From Pseudomonas sp. SID14000 (lineage in GTDB: Bacteria > Pseudomonadota > Gammaproteobacteria > Pseudomonadales > Pseudomonadaceae), in NCBI RefSeq assembly GCF_002165135.1, contig NZ_NFZQ01000004.1:1-64000 (forward strand): DNA of 64,000 nt, read 5' to 3'. Shown one piece after another: positions 54,728-63,266 of this stretch. The translations under genes were made by a program, and so were the position numbers. Position 1 is the stretch's first letter. Every line of letters starts with the position of its first letter. The notes below the pieces were generated by a model. The model ran no database searches and was not told where the DNA came from. It worked only from the letters and a program-made list of their open reading frames with translations.

Positions 54728-56119
54728 TCAGACGCCCTGCCCTACGCTACCAATTGCCACCCCGCGCGCTCGACGCCGTGTGACCAGCAACCCCGAACAT
54801 ACCACCAACACCGCCAGAACCATGGTCGATATCACCTCCAGACGGTGGTCCGGGCGGAACAGCATCAGCACCAGCACGCCACTGATGAACAGGATTACGC
54901 CCCAGGTCAGCCACGGGAACAGCCACATGCGATAGCCCAGGGTCTTGCCTTGTGCGGCCAGGCGCTGGCGCAGGCGCAGTTGGGAAATGGCGATCACCAG
55001 GTACACCAGCAGGGCAATGGCGCCCGAACTGGCCATGAGGAAGCCGAACACCTTGGCCGGCACCAGGTAGTTGGCGATCACCGCCAGGAACGCCGCACCG
55101 GTAGACAGCAGCACCGCCACCACCGGCGTACCACTGCGGCTGGTCACCTGGGCGCAGGCAGGGGCGTCACCGCGACGGCTCAGCGAATAGACCATGCGCG
55201 AGGCGGTGTACAGCGAGGAGTTGAGGCAGCTGGTCACCGAGGTCAGCACCACGAAGTCGATGATGGCCTTGGCATGTGGCACACCGAGGGTGTCCAGCAC
55301 CGTGACATAGGAGCCTTCGGTGGCCAGGCGCGGGTCGGTCCACGGCACCAGCGCGATGACGATGAAGATCGACAGGATATAGAACAGGGTTATCCGCCAG
55401 ATCACCGAGTTGGTGGCCTTGGAAATATGCTTGCCTGCTTCGTCGGACTCGGCCGCGGCGATGGTCACCACCTCAGCCCCGAGGAACGAGAACATGGTAA
55501 TCAGCATGGCGCTCAGCACTGCACCAAAGCCGTTGGGCATGAAACCGCCGCTATCCCACAGGCGCGACACACCGCTGACACCGGAGCCTGGCAGCAGGCC
55601 GAAGATGGCGCACACACCCAGCGCGATGAAACCGACGATGGCCACTACCTTCACCAACGCAAGCCAGAACTCGAACTCACCGTAATTCTTCACGCTGAAC
55701 AGGTTGGTGGCGGTCAGCAACAGGGTAATCACCAACGACAATACCCAGATCTCCAGCTGAGGAACCCAGGAGTTGATGATGGTGGCGGCGATATTGGCCT
55801 CGATGGGAATGATCAGTACCCAGAACCACCAGTACAGCCAGCCGATGGTGTAGCCGGCCCACTTGCCGATGGCGAGGTCGGCATAGGTAGAGAACGAACC
55901 AGTGTCTGGCGAGGCAACGGCCATTTCAGCCAGCATACGCATCACCAGCACCACCAGTGCGCCGGCCAGGATATAGGCCAGGATGGTGGCGGGCCCTGCT
56001 TCGGCAATCGCACGGCCGGAGCCGACGAACAGGCCGGCGCCGATCACGCCGGCGATGGACAGCATGGTGACATGCCGTGATTTCAATCCATGACTCAAAT
56101 TGTTCTTGTGGGTTTGCAT
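54728..56119 (-). CDS. gabP: Amino-acid permease, GabP-like
   Basis: 463 residues, 12 hydrophobic segments of the APC superfamily (HVTMLSIAGVIGAGLFVGSG at the first helix; FSFLGAEVVTIAAAES; NSSLYTASRMVYSLSRRGDAP). Best match in kind is the GABA permease. It lies downstream of csiD and lhgO in the same direction, as in the lysine/glutarate/GABA regulon, and probably takes up GABA or 5-aminovalerate. Confidence 0.9.
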   Translation of the reverse strand: MQTHKNNLSHGLKSRHVTMLSIAGVIGAGLFVGSGRAIAEAGPATILAYILAGALVVLVMRMLAEMAVASPDTGSFSTYADLAIGKWAGYTIGWLYWWFWVLIIPIEANIAATIINSWVPQLEIWVLSLVITLLLTATNLFSVKNYGEFEFWLALVKVVAIVGFIALGVCAIFGLLPGSGVSGVSRLWDSGGFMPNGFGAVLSAMLITMFSFLGAEVVTIAAAESDEAGKHISKATNSVIWRITLFYILSIFIVIALVPWTDPRLATEGSYVTVLDTLGVPHAKAIIDFVVLTSVTSCLNSSLYTASRMVYSLSRRGDAPACAQVTSRSGTPVVAVLLSTGAAFLAVIANYLVPAKVFGFLMASSGAIALLVYLVIAISQLRLRQRLAAQGKTLGYRMWLFPWLTWGVILFISGVLVLMLFRPDHRLEVISTMVLAVLVVCSGLLVTRRRARGVAIGSVGQGV

Positions 56120-56189
56120 GGCGCTACCTTGTTGTTTTTGTCATGCCCACGCTGGGGCCGCCGGCTTGCACGTCACCGACGCAGGCGCG

Positions 56190-56232
56190 AAAAAGCCCGC
56201 CCTGCCCTAGATGGTGAGTAGGGCAGAACGGG
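56190..56232 (-). terminator. Terminator between lhgO and gabP
   Basis: On the minus strand a stem of CTGCCCTA with TAGGGCAG, extended by CCCG/CGGG, runs into GGGCTTTTTC. It starts 38 bases after the lhgO stop, so gabP transcription is reduced or has its own promoter. Confidence 0.8.
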
Positions 56233-56270
56233 TTGAGTAAAACGAAACCGCAGAACCTGTTACGGGTTTG

Positions 56271-57533
56271 TCAGCCGGCTGCCCGCTGACGGGGCGCAAG
56301 GTCGGCCTTGGGGAAAGCTGCGCCCTGGCGGCAGACCTGCTCACATACCTTGTCAACGATATAGGCGCCGATCGGGATGGCGGAGGTGGCGGCCGGCGAC
56401 GGCGCGTTGCACACGTTGACGCTGCGCGCCGTGTTGACGAACAGGAAGTCGTCGATCAGCTTGCCGTCACGTGACACGGCCTGGGCACGTACACCGGCCG
56501 GGTAAGGCGTGAGGTCGGCCTTGGTGATGCTTGGGCAATACTTCTGTACCTGCTTGAGGTAGCCACCCTTGAACAGCGAGTTCTTCATCTCGATCAGGCC
56601 TGGGCGGAAGTTCTTCGCCAGCACCTTGAGGATGCCGGGGGTGGTCAGGGTCTGGAACAGGTCGCCGGGGCTGACGTCGCTCTTGCGATAGCCCTCACGC
56701 TTCATCGCCAGCACGGCGTTGGGGCCAACGGTGACGGTGCCGTCGATCATGCGCGTAAGGTGCACGCCCAGGAACGGCATGGACGGGTCGGGAATCGGGT
56801 AAATCAGGTGGTTGACGATCTGGTTGTGCTGCTTGGGCAGCAGGTAGTACTCGCCGCGGAACGGGCAGATGACAAACTCGGTACGCAAGCCCAGCATGCT
56901 CACCACGCGGTCGGCCATCAGGCCCGAGCAGGTCACCAGGAAACGGCTGCGCAGCTCGTCGCCATGATGGTCGCCACGCGTGCGCACGACCACTTCGCTG
57001 GCCAGTTCCTGCAGGCCGACCACCTCGGCGCCATAGCGGATTTCACCGCCGGCGCGCTGGAACTCGGCGCCCATGGCTGCAGTCACTTCGGCGTAATTGA
57101 CGATGCCGCTGGAGGGCACGAAGATGCCGCCCATGCCAACGATATTGGGCTCGCGCTCGCGCAGCTCGGCCGCCGACAGCCAGTAGCGCTCCAGGCCATT
57201 GGCCGCGGTGCGCTCCCACAGCGCCTTCATGCGTTGCATTTCCAGGTCGTTGGTGGCCACCAGCAGCTTGCCGCACTCATCGAAGCGGATACCGTGCTGG
57301 GTGCAAAAGGCCTTGGTGGCCTTGTTGCCTTCCAGGCAGAAGCGCGCCTTGAGGCTGCCGGGGGTGTAATACACGCCGGCGTGGATCACGCCGCTGTTGT
57401 GGCCGGTCTGGTGGCGGGCCGGGCCGGACTCTTTCTCCAGCAGGAGAATCTTCGCATCCGGGTAGACCTTGATCAGGTGCATGGCCGTGGACATGCCCAC
57501 AATGCCACCGCCAATGATGATGAAATCGTACAC
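56271..57533 (-). CDS. lhgO: L-2-hydroxyglutarate dehydrogenase/oxidase
   Basis: 420 residues if begun at GTG 57533 (GAGG eight bases upstream, protein starting with YDFIIIGGGIVGMSTAMHLI); an ATG at 57557 would add eight residues. FAD-binding GGGIVG motif, ARHQTGHNSGVIHAGVYYTPG, CPFRGEYYLLP and GPNAVLAMKREGY are typical of LhgO. Oxidises L-2-hydroxyglutarate made by CsiD to 2-oxoglutarate, passing electrons to quinone. 115 bases downstream of csiD. Confidence 0.95.
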   Translation of the reverse strand: MYDFIIIGGGIVGMSTAMHLIKVYPDAKILLLEKESGPARHQTGHNSGVIHAGVYYTPGSLKARFCLEGNKATKAFCTQHGIRFDECGKLLVATNDLEMQRMKALWERTAANGLERYWLSAAELREREPNIVGMGGIFVPSSGIVNYAEVTAAMGAEFQRAGGEIRYGAEVVGLQELASEVVVRTRGDHHGDELRSRFLVTCSGLMADRVVSMLGLRTEFVICPFRGEYYLLPKQHNQIVNHLIYPIPDPSMPFLGVHLTRMIDGTVTVGPNAVLAMKREGYRKSDVSPGDLFQTLTTPGILKVLAKNFRPGLIEMKNSLFKGGYLKQVQKYCPSITKADLTPYPAGVRAQAVSRDGKLIDDFLFVNTARSVNVCNAPSPAATSAIPIGAYIVDKVCEQVCRQGAAFPKADLAPRQRAAG

Positions 57534-57570
57534 AGCCTTTACCTCACACGCAGGCATTGCCTGACTGGCT

Positions 57571-57596
57571 CACCAAGGCCCGCGCGGGCCCTGGTG
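57571..57596 (-). other. Long GC-rich hairpin between csiD and lhgO
   Basis: 26 bases folding as two 13-base arms with 12 pairs (CACCA...TGGTG outside, GGCCCGC/GCGGGCC inside). It can stall transcription or set the mRNA 3' end, which would lower lhgO relative to csiD. No T-run at its end. Confidence 0.5.
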
Positions 57597-57648
57597 GCAT
57601 CGTTTTGTGCAAAGACGCGTGGGCGGGCGCCCGCCCCGCGCCCTGTCA

Positions 57649-58626
57649 TTATTGCCCGCGCTGGTACAGCGGTTTGGGGAAAGCCACGTAACCGCGCTGG
57701 CGCATCAGCTCGCGGCGCAGGCCTTCGTGCGGCGTGAAGCGGTCGCGGCCATGCAGCCAGAATAGGTTGTTGATCAGCAGGAAGCTACCCACGCCAACCG
57801 GTACCGAAAGCTTCTTCTGGCTGCCTTCCAGCGACTCGGACAGGGCGTTCAGCCAGATGCCCTCCTCGTAGTTTTCCGGCTGCACGAACTGGTCGATGTA
57901 GCGCATGGTCGGGCGGCCTTCGGCATCGGTGTCGAATACCGAGTGGAACACATCTTCGGACACCTTCTTGCTCGGCGGTGCGGTCCAGCGCATTTCGCGA
58001 CGGGCCAGCGGGTGGCGGAAGAATTCGTCGCACTGCTCCCAGTCGTCCAGGTGCAGCAGCAGCGAGTTGCCGCCTTCCATGTTCTTTTCGTCGATCTTCA
58101 GCATCAGCACGTAATCGGTGATCTGGTTGACGAAGGTGCCGTCGTTGTGCAGCTCCATGACCCGGTGCGGCTGGCGCAGGTAACTGTCGGAGTTGTCGGT
58201 ATTGACCACCACGAAGCGGGCATAGAACTGGCCGCTCATGGCGTCGTAGTTGGAGCGGCCGATCAGGTGTGCGCAGGCGGTAGTGAACTTGACCATGTCC
58301 TCGGCCTGGCTCACGTCATCCAGGCCGACCGGCGTGATCAGCATGCCGCCGCTGGCGCGATTGAGGATGGTATTGAGCAGCACCGGCCGCAAGGTGCCCT
58401 GGCACAGTTCGTCGAGGATTTCGCCAACCCGGAAGCGCAGGAACGACTTGTACTCCAGCGCCTGCACCGGCCACTGGGCAACGGCCTGGACGAACGCTTC
58501 GACCGTTTCGCGGGCAAAGGTGAGTTCAAGCAGGCGCGGCGACTGTTTCGAGGGGGCGATGGTGTAACCACGCGGCTCGAGCGGCAGTGGCATCACAAGT
58601 TCGTCGATCTGCGTAAAAGCGTTCAT
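57649..58626 (-). CDS. glaH: Glutarate 2-hydroxylase (CsiD)
   Basis: 325 residues, Fe(II)/2-oxoglutarate-dependent oxygenase. The metal-binding triad sits at H160 and D162 (MELHNDGTF) and H292 (WLHGRDRF), at the same positions as in the E. coli enzyme. Hydroxylates glutarate to L-2-hydroxyglutarate in lysine/5-aminovalerate breakdown. First gene of the operon with lhgO, gabP; divergent from its GntR regulator, with palindromic sites between. Confidence 0.96.
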   Translation of the reverse strand: MNAFTQIDELVMPLPLEPRGYTIAPSKQSPRLLELTFARETVEAFVQAVAQWPVQALEYKSFLRFRVGEILDELCQGTLRPVLLNTILNRASGGMLITPVGLDDVSQAEDMVKFTTACAHLIGRSNYDAMSGQFYARFVVVNTDNSDSYLRQPHRVMELHNDGTFVNQITDYVLMLKIDEKNMEGGNSLLLHLDDWEQCDEFFRHPLARREMRWTAPPSKKVSEDVFHSVFDTDAEGRPTMRYIDQFVQPENYEEGIWLNALSESLEGSQKKLSVPVGVGSFLLINNLFWLHGRDRFTPHEGLRRELMRQRGYVAFPKPLYQRGQ

Positions 58627-58714
58627 GGCAGTGTCCTGGCAAAGAAAGTGGGTGGCGCCGTCCGGGCATGAGCTGGATCAGTGCGGGCGAGGTAAAAATA
58701 TCGCCACAAACGCT

Positions 58715-58728
58715 AAATGTCTACATTT
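58715..58728. promoter_or_regulatory. Palindrome 1 between csiD and csiR
   Basis: AAATGT-CT-ACATTT, perfect six-base arms. Lies 88 bases before the csiD start and about 94 before csiR. Candidate CsiR operator. Confidence 0.5.
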
Positions 58729-58740
58729 TTATTCTTCAGC

Positions 58741-58759
58741 GACAAAATGCGTATTTGTC
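58741..58759. promoter_or_regulatory. Palindrome 2 between csiD and csiR
   Basis: GACAAAATGCGTATTTGTC: six-base arms GACAAA/TTTGTC with a seven-base spacer. TTGT/ACAA-containing sites are typical of CsiR. Second candidate operator, 13 bases from the first. Confidence 0.5.
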
Positions 58760-58821
58760 CATTGTTTTTCGCCAGCGAACGCTTTCTGTATGATCGGCAA
58801 AACGGTTTGAGGAACAGGATC

Positions 58822-59517
58822 TTGGAAGCGCTCGCCCCCCGGCCAAACTCAGCATTCAGCGGGTATGAGAGGCTCAAGAAGGACATCATTCGCGGCGTGT
58901 TCAAGCCTGGGGAAAAGCTCTTGATGAGCACCCTGAAGGAACGCTACGACCTGGGCGTGGGCCCGCTGCGTGAAGCGCTGTCGCAGTTGGTGGCCGAGCA
59001 CCTGGTCAACGCGATCAGCCAGAAGGGTTATCGCGTGGCGCCCATGTCGCTGGACGAGATGAACGACATCTACGATGCCCGCGCCAACCTGGAGGCGATG
59101 ATCATCACCTTGGCCATCGAGCGTGGCGACGACGCCTGGGAGGCGTCGGTACTGGCCCACTCGCATACCCTGGCCAAGGTGGTGGAAGTGAAGACCCGCG
59201 AGCAGCGCCTGGATGTGTGGGACGAACGGCACAAGGCTTTCCACACGGCCATTGCTTCGGGCTGCGGCTCCAAGCACCTGCTGCAGGCACGCACCTACTT
59301 GTTCGACCAGGCCGAGCGCTACCGCCACCTGTGGCTGACCCAGACGGTGTTTTCCGAACAGGCCCTGGAGCTCAAGCGCCAGGAGCATGCAGCACTGGTG
59401 GAAGTGATTCTGGCCCGGGACGCCAAGCGCGCCAGCGCCATGATGCGATCGCACCTGATGACTCCGGTGCCGATCATTGCGCAGATCATGCATGCCGAGG
59501 GTATCGGCGCACGCTGA
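58822..59517 (+). CDS. csiR: GntR-family regulator of glutarate catabolism (CsiR)
   Basis: 231 residues from TTG 58822, chosen because GAGGAA lies seven bases upstream and the homologous part begins there; a longer ATG frame from 58717 would run through the operator region. Winged helix (LKKDIIRGVFKPGEKLLMSTL, ERYDLGVGPLREALSQLVAE), then an FCD helical ligand domain (YDARANLEAMIITLAIERGD, ERHKAFHTAIASGCGSKHLL). Represses the divergent csiD operon until glutarate or L-2-hydroxyglutarate binds. Confidence 0.9.
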   Translation: MEALAPRPNSAFSGYERLKKDIIRGVFKPGEKLLMSTLKERYDLGVGPLREALSQLVAEHLVNAISQKGYRVAPMSLDEMNDIYDARANLEAMIITLAIERGDDAWEASVLAHSHTLAKVVEVKTREQRLDVWDERHKAFHTAIASGCGSKHLLQARTYLFDQAERYRHLWLTQTVFSEQALELKRQEHAALVEVILARDAKRASAMMRSHLMTPVPIIAQIMHAEGIGAR

Positions 59518-59534
59518 AACACCGCGGCGCCTGC

Positions 59535-59613
59535 TTCGCGGGTAAACCCGCTCCCACAGGGATGTCACCGCTCTTGGGGGCGACGCTGCACCTGTGGGGG
59601 GGTTACCCGCGAA
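59535..59613. repeat. REP pair, second copy degenerate
   Basis: Forward copy 59535-59561; a decayed inverse at 59591-59613 (CCTGTGGGGGGGTTACCCGC). Confidence 0.8.
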
Positions 59614-59714
59614 GAGGCCAGTGCAGGCAAAAGACGCCAGATGAATTTTTCTTAAATCGCCGCTTGGCTATTCTTTGGCACAATCAAGTCTCCATTAGAT
59701 GCCCGGAAACCAGC

Positions 59715-60395
59715 ATGCCTCGCGTACTGACCATCGAAGACGACGCCGTCACCGGCCAGGAAATCGTCGCCGAACTTACCAGCCACGGCCTGGAGGTGGA
59801 TTGGGCCGACAATGGCCGTGAAGGCCTGGCCAAGGCCATTGCCGGCGGCTACGACCTGATCACCCTGGACCGCATGTTGCCCGAGGTCGATGGGCTGACC
59901 ATCGTCACCACCCTGCGCAACCTGAAGATCGCCACACCGATCCTGATGATCAGCGCCCTCTCCGACGTCGACGAGCGGGTACGCGGCCTGCGTGCCGGGG
60001 GGGACGACTACCTGACCAAACCGTTCGCGTCCGACGAGATGGCCGCGCGAGTCGAAGTACTGCTGCGCCGCAATAGCGTGCCCATGACCCAGACCCGGCT
60101 GCAGGTCGCCGACCTGCAACTGGACCTGATCAGCCACGAAGCCCGCCGCGGCGAACAAACCCTCAACCTGCTGCCCACCGAGTACAAGCTGCTTGAGTAC
60201 CTGATGCGCCATAGCGGCCAGGTGATCACGCGGATGATGATTTTCGAGGAAGTCTGGGGCTACCACTTCGACCCGGGCACCAACCTGATCGATGTACACA
60301 TCGGCCGCCTGCGCAAGAAAATCGACTCTCCCGGCCAGACGCCACTGATCCGTACGGTACGGGGCTCCGGCTATGCCATTGCTGAACCCGTCTAA
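59715..60395 (+). CDS. OmpR-family response regulator
   Basis: 226 residues from ATG 59715. Receiver with EDD (residues 8-10), phospho-acceptor Asp in LITLDRMLPEVDG, Lys in YLTKPFASDE; winged-helix DNA-binding C-terminus (LLPTEYKLLEYLMRHSG, DVHIGRLRKKID, IRTVRGSGYAI). Overlaps the sensor gene by 23 bases, so the two are made together. The resemblance is to metal- or envelope-responsive systems; the signal is unknown. Confidence 0.93.
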   Translation: MPRVLTIEDDAVTGQEIVAELTSHGLEVDWADNGREGLAKAIAGGYDLITLDRMLPEVDGLTIVTTLRNLKIATPILMISALSDVDERVRGLRAGGDDYLTKPFASDEMAARVEVLLRRNSVPMTQTRLQVADLQLDLISHEARRGEQTLNLLPTEYKLLEYLMRHSGQVITRMMIFEEVWGYHFDPGTNLIDVHIGRLRKKIDSPGQTPLIRTVRGSGYAIAEPV

Positions 60396-61764
60396 GGGCT
60401 GGAGCTCTTCGACCAGCCGCCTGCTGGCGCTGTACAGCTTTCTGTTCGTGGCCTGGAGCAGCATCCTCATGGGGGTGCTGTACTTCGAGGTGTCCAGCTA
60501 CCTGAACAAACTTACCCGCCATTCCATGTTGCAGCGCCAGCACCTGTTCGCACATATGAGTGGCAAACAGCTGGACGACGCCCTTGTTGCCAGCCAGGCC
60601 TTCGAAGAACGCAGCTTCGACGCCTATGGCCTGTTCGACAGCCAGCTCAACCCGATCGGCGGGCGTATTCGCGCCATCCCACCCGAGCTGGGGCTGGATG
60701 GCAAAGTTCACGAACTTAACCGCTGCCTGGACGCCGACGACCCACACATGCCGCGGGACAGCTGCGACGCGGTGGCGATCAAGGTGCAGGATGGCCGCTG
60801 GCTGGTGCTGGTGCGCGACAACGGCTCGCTGTTCGTGGTCACCCGGATCATTCTGCACGCCCTGCTCTGGGGCATCTCGCTGACCCTGATCCCGGGCTTT
60901 GCCGGCTGGTACCTGCTAAGACGCCGGCCACTCAAGCGCATCCGCGCGATCCAGGCCCAGGCCGAACTGATCGTCGCCGGTGACCTCACCCACCGCCTGC
61001 CGCTGTCTGCCCGGCGTGACGAGCTGGACATGCTGGCGGCCATCGTCAACGCCATGCTCGACCGCATCGAGCGGCTGATGCACGAGGTCAAGGGCGTGTG
61101 CGACAACATCGCCCATGACCTGCGTACCCCGCTCACGCGACTGCGTGCCCAACTGTACCGAATTCGCCAGCAGAGTGAAGTCGACTCCACCCAGGCCGAA
61201 GCGCTGGACCAGGCCATCGGCGAAACCGACACCCTGATGGCGCGTTTTCGCGGCTTGTTGCGCATCAGCGAACTGGAAGACCGCCAGCGTCGGGCTGGTT
61301 TCGTCCAGCTTGACCCGCACGAGCTGCTGGTGGAGTTGCACGACTTCTACCTGCCGCTGGCCGAAGATGGCGGCATTCGCCTGGAACTGCAGCAGCCCGC
61401 TGAACTGCCGGCATTGCACGGTGACCGCGAACTGTTGTTCGAGGCACTGGCCAACCTGGTGGGCAACGGCATCAAGTTCACGCCTGAGGGTGGGCGGGTG
61501 CGGATTACTGCGACGCAGGACGATAAGGGCCTGAACCTGGCCATCGAGGACAGCGGGCCGGGTATTCCGCAAGAGGAACGGGCGGCAGTGCTGAAGCGCT
61601 TCTACCGTAGCGATGAAGGCCACCGCCATGCAGGGTTCGGGCTGGGGTTGTCGATCGTTGCGGCGATCGTCGACCTGCATGGGTTCGGGCTGGAGGTGGG
61701 GGAAAGCGAGCTGGGTGGGGCCAGGTTGGTGTTGCACTGCCCGCTTGCGGGGCTGCCCAAGTAA
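60373..61764 (+). CDS. Sensor histidine kinase, partner of the OmpR-type regulator
   Basis: 463 residues. TM1 about 17-40, periplasmic domain about 40-155 (with C-x-n-C: NRCLDADDPHMPRDSC), TM2 about 158-180, HAMP (LLRRRPLKRIRAIQAQAELI), HisKA with DNIAHDLRTPLTRLRAQ, ATPase with N-box EALANLVGNGIKF, DSGPGIP, FYRSD and GFGLGLSIV. Classic membrane sensor. The periplasmic cysteines could bind a metal or form a disulphide. Confidence 0.93.
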   Translation: MPLLNPSKGWSSSTSRLLALYSFLFVAWSSILMGVLYFEVSSYLNKLTRHSMLQRQHLFAHMSGKQLDDALVASQAFEERSFDAYGLFDSQLNPIGGRIRAIPPELGLDGKVHELNRCLDADDPHMPRDSCDAVAIKVQDGRWLVLVRDNGSLFVVTRIILHALLWGISLTLIPGFAGWYLLRRRPLKRIRAIQAQAELIVAGDLTHRLPLSARRDELDMLAAIVNAMLDRIERLMHEVKGVCDNIAHDLRTPLTRLRAQLYRIRQQSEVDSTQAEALDQAIGETDTLMARFRGLLRISELEDRQRRAGFVQLDPHELLVELHDFYLPLAEDGGIRLELQQPAELPALHGDRELLFEALANLVGNGIKFTPEGGRVRITATQDDKGLNLAIEDSGPGIPQEERAAVLKRFYRSDEGHRHAGFGLGLSIVAAIVDLHGFGLEVGESELGGARLVLHCPLAGLPK

Positions 61765-61788
61765 AGGCCGGGGGCCGCCATGCGGCCC

Positions 61789-61847
61789 ATTCGCAGCACA
61801 AGGCCGCTCCTACAGGGACTGTGGGAGCAGCCTTGTGCTGCGAATGG
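61789..61847. repeat. Inverted pair of the second REP-type element
   Basis: ATTCGCAGCACAAGGCCGCT and its inverse (61819-61847) nearly touch, forming a long potential hairpin between the convergent sensor kinase and cysS genes; may act as terminator. Confidence 0.85.
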
Positions 61848-61874
61848 GCTGCAAAGCAGCCCCAACTGCACCGA

Positions 61875-63257
61875 TCAGTCAGCCAGACGCCAGGTAGTCC
61901 CACCCTTGCTGTCTTCCAGCACCACACCCATGGCGGTCAGCTGGTCGCGAATGCGGTCGGACTCGGCCCAGTTCTTGTCCGCACGCGCTTGCAGGCGCGC
62001 CTGGATCAAGCCCTCGACCTCAGCGGCATCCACCTTGCCTTCGGCACCGGCACGCAGGAAGTCGTCGGCTTCCAGCTGCAGCACACCCAGCACATCACCC
62101 AGCTCGCGCAGGCGACCGGCCAGGCCGGCAGCGGCCTCCACGTCGCTGTCGCGCAGGCGGTTGATCTCGCGCACTAGGTCGAACAGCACGGCGCAGGCTT
62201 CGGGGGTGCCGAAGTCGTCGTTCATGGCCACGCTAAAGCGCTCGACAAACTCTTCGCCACCCTTGGCCGCCACCCGTGGCAAGCCGCGCAATGCGTGGTA
62301 GAAGCGCTCCAGTGCGCCCTTGGCGTCGCGCAGGCTGTCTTCCGAGTAGTTGATCGCGCTGCGGTAGTGGCTGGCCACAAGCAGGTAGCGCACCACTTCC
62401 GGGTGATACTTCTCGAGCACGTCGCGAATGGTGAAGAAGTTGTTCAACGACTTGGACATCTTCTCGCCATTGATACGGATCATGCCGCAGTGCATCCAGG
62501 TGTTGGCGTACTGCTTGCCGGTGGCCGCCTCGCTCTGGGCAATCTCGTTCTCGTGGTGCGGGAACTCCAGGTCGCTGCCGCCACCGTGAATGTCGAAGCT
62601 TTCACCCAGGCAGCAGGTGGACATCACCGAGCACTCAATGTGCCAGCCCGGACGCCCCGGCCCCCATGGCGATTCCCAGCTCGGCTCGCCCGGCTTGACG
62701 CCCTTCCACAGCACGAAGTCCAGCGGATCCTGCTTGGCTTCATCGACCTCGATACGGGCACCGATGCGCAGGTCCTCGATCTTCTTGCGCGACAGCTTGC
62801 CGTAGCCAACGAACTTGCCGACGCGGTAGTACACATCACCATTGCCCGGGGCGTAGGCATAACCCTTGTCGATCAGGGTCTGGATCATCGCGTGCATGCC
62901 GGCGATATGGTCGGTGGCACGCGGCTCCTGGTCCGGCGGCAGGATGTTCAGGCGGCGCTCGTCTTCGTGCATCGCGTCGATCATGCGGGCGGTCAGAGCG
63001 TCGAAGCTTTCGCCGTTCTCGTTGGCCCGGTTGATGATCTTGTCATCGATGTCGGTGATGTTGCGCACGTAGGTCAGCTCATAGCCGCTCTTGCGCAGCC
63101 AGCGGGTGACCAGGTCGAAGGCCACCATGCTGCGACCATGGCCCAGGTGGCAGTAGTCATATACGGTCATGCCGCACACGTACATGCGCACCTTGTTGCC
63201 ATCCAGCGGCTTGAATACTTCCTTCGCTTTGCTCAGCGTGTTGTAGATGGTAAGCAC
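61875..63257 (-). CDS. cysS: Cysteinyl-tRNA synthetase
   Basis: 460 residues, class I synthetase. Zinc/substrate Cys in [16 protein letters not shown] (HLGH as the HIGH motif), [14 protein letters not shown], and KMSKSLNNF as the KMSKS loop. Charges tRNA-Cys in translation. Ten bases downstream of glnS in the same direction, the usual Pseudomonas order. Confidence 0.97.
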   Translation of the reverse strand: MLTIYNTLSKAKEVFKPLDGNKVRMYVCGMTVYDYCHLGHGRSMVAFDLVTRWLRKSGYELTYVRNITDIDDKIINRANENGESFDALTARMIDAMHEDERRLNILPPDQEPRATDHIAGMHAMIQTLIDKGYAYAPGNGDVYYRVGKFVGYGKLSRKKIEDLRIGARIEVDEAKQDPLDFVLWKGVKPGEPSWESPWGPGRPGWHIECSVMSTCCLGESFDIHGGGSDLEFPHHENEIAQSEAATGKQYANTWMHCGMIRINGEKMSKSLNNFFTIRDVLEKYHPEVVRYLLVASHYRSAINYSEDSLRDAKGALERFYHALRGLPRVAAKGGEEFVERFSVAMNDDFGTPEACAVLFDLVREINRLRDSDVEAAAGLAGRLRELGDVLGVLQLEADDFLRAGAEGKVDAAEVEGLIQARLQARADKNWAESDRIRDQLTAMGVVLEDSKGGTTWRLAD

Positions 63258-63266
63258 GGCGGTTCC

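Noticed and set aside
53669..56080. 803-codon plus-strand frame
   Set aside because: Antisense to the RIO-like kinase and GabP genes; His/Gln-rich composition typical of a reverse frame in high-GC DNA.
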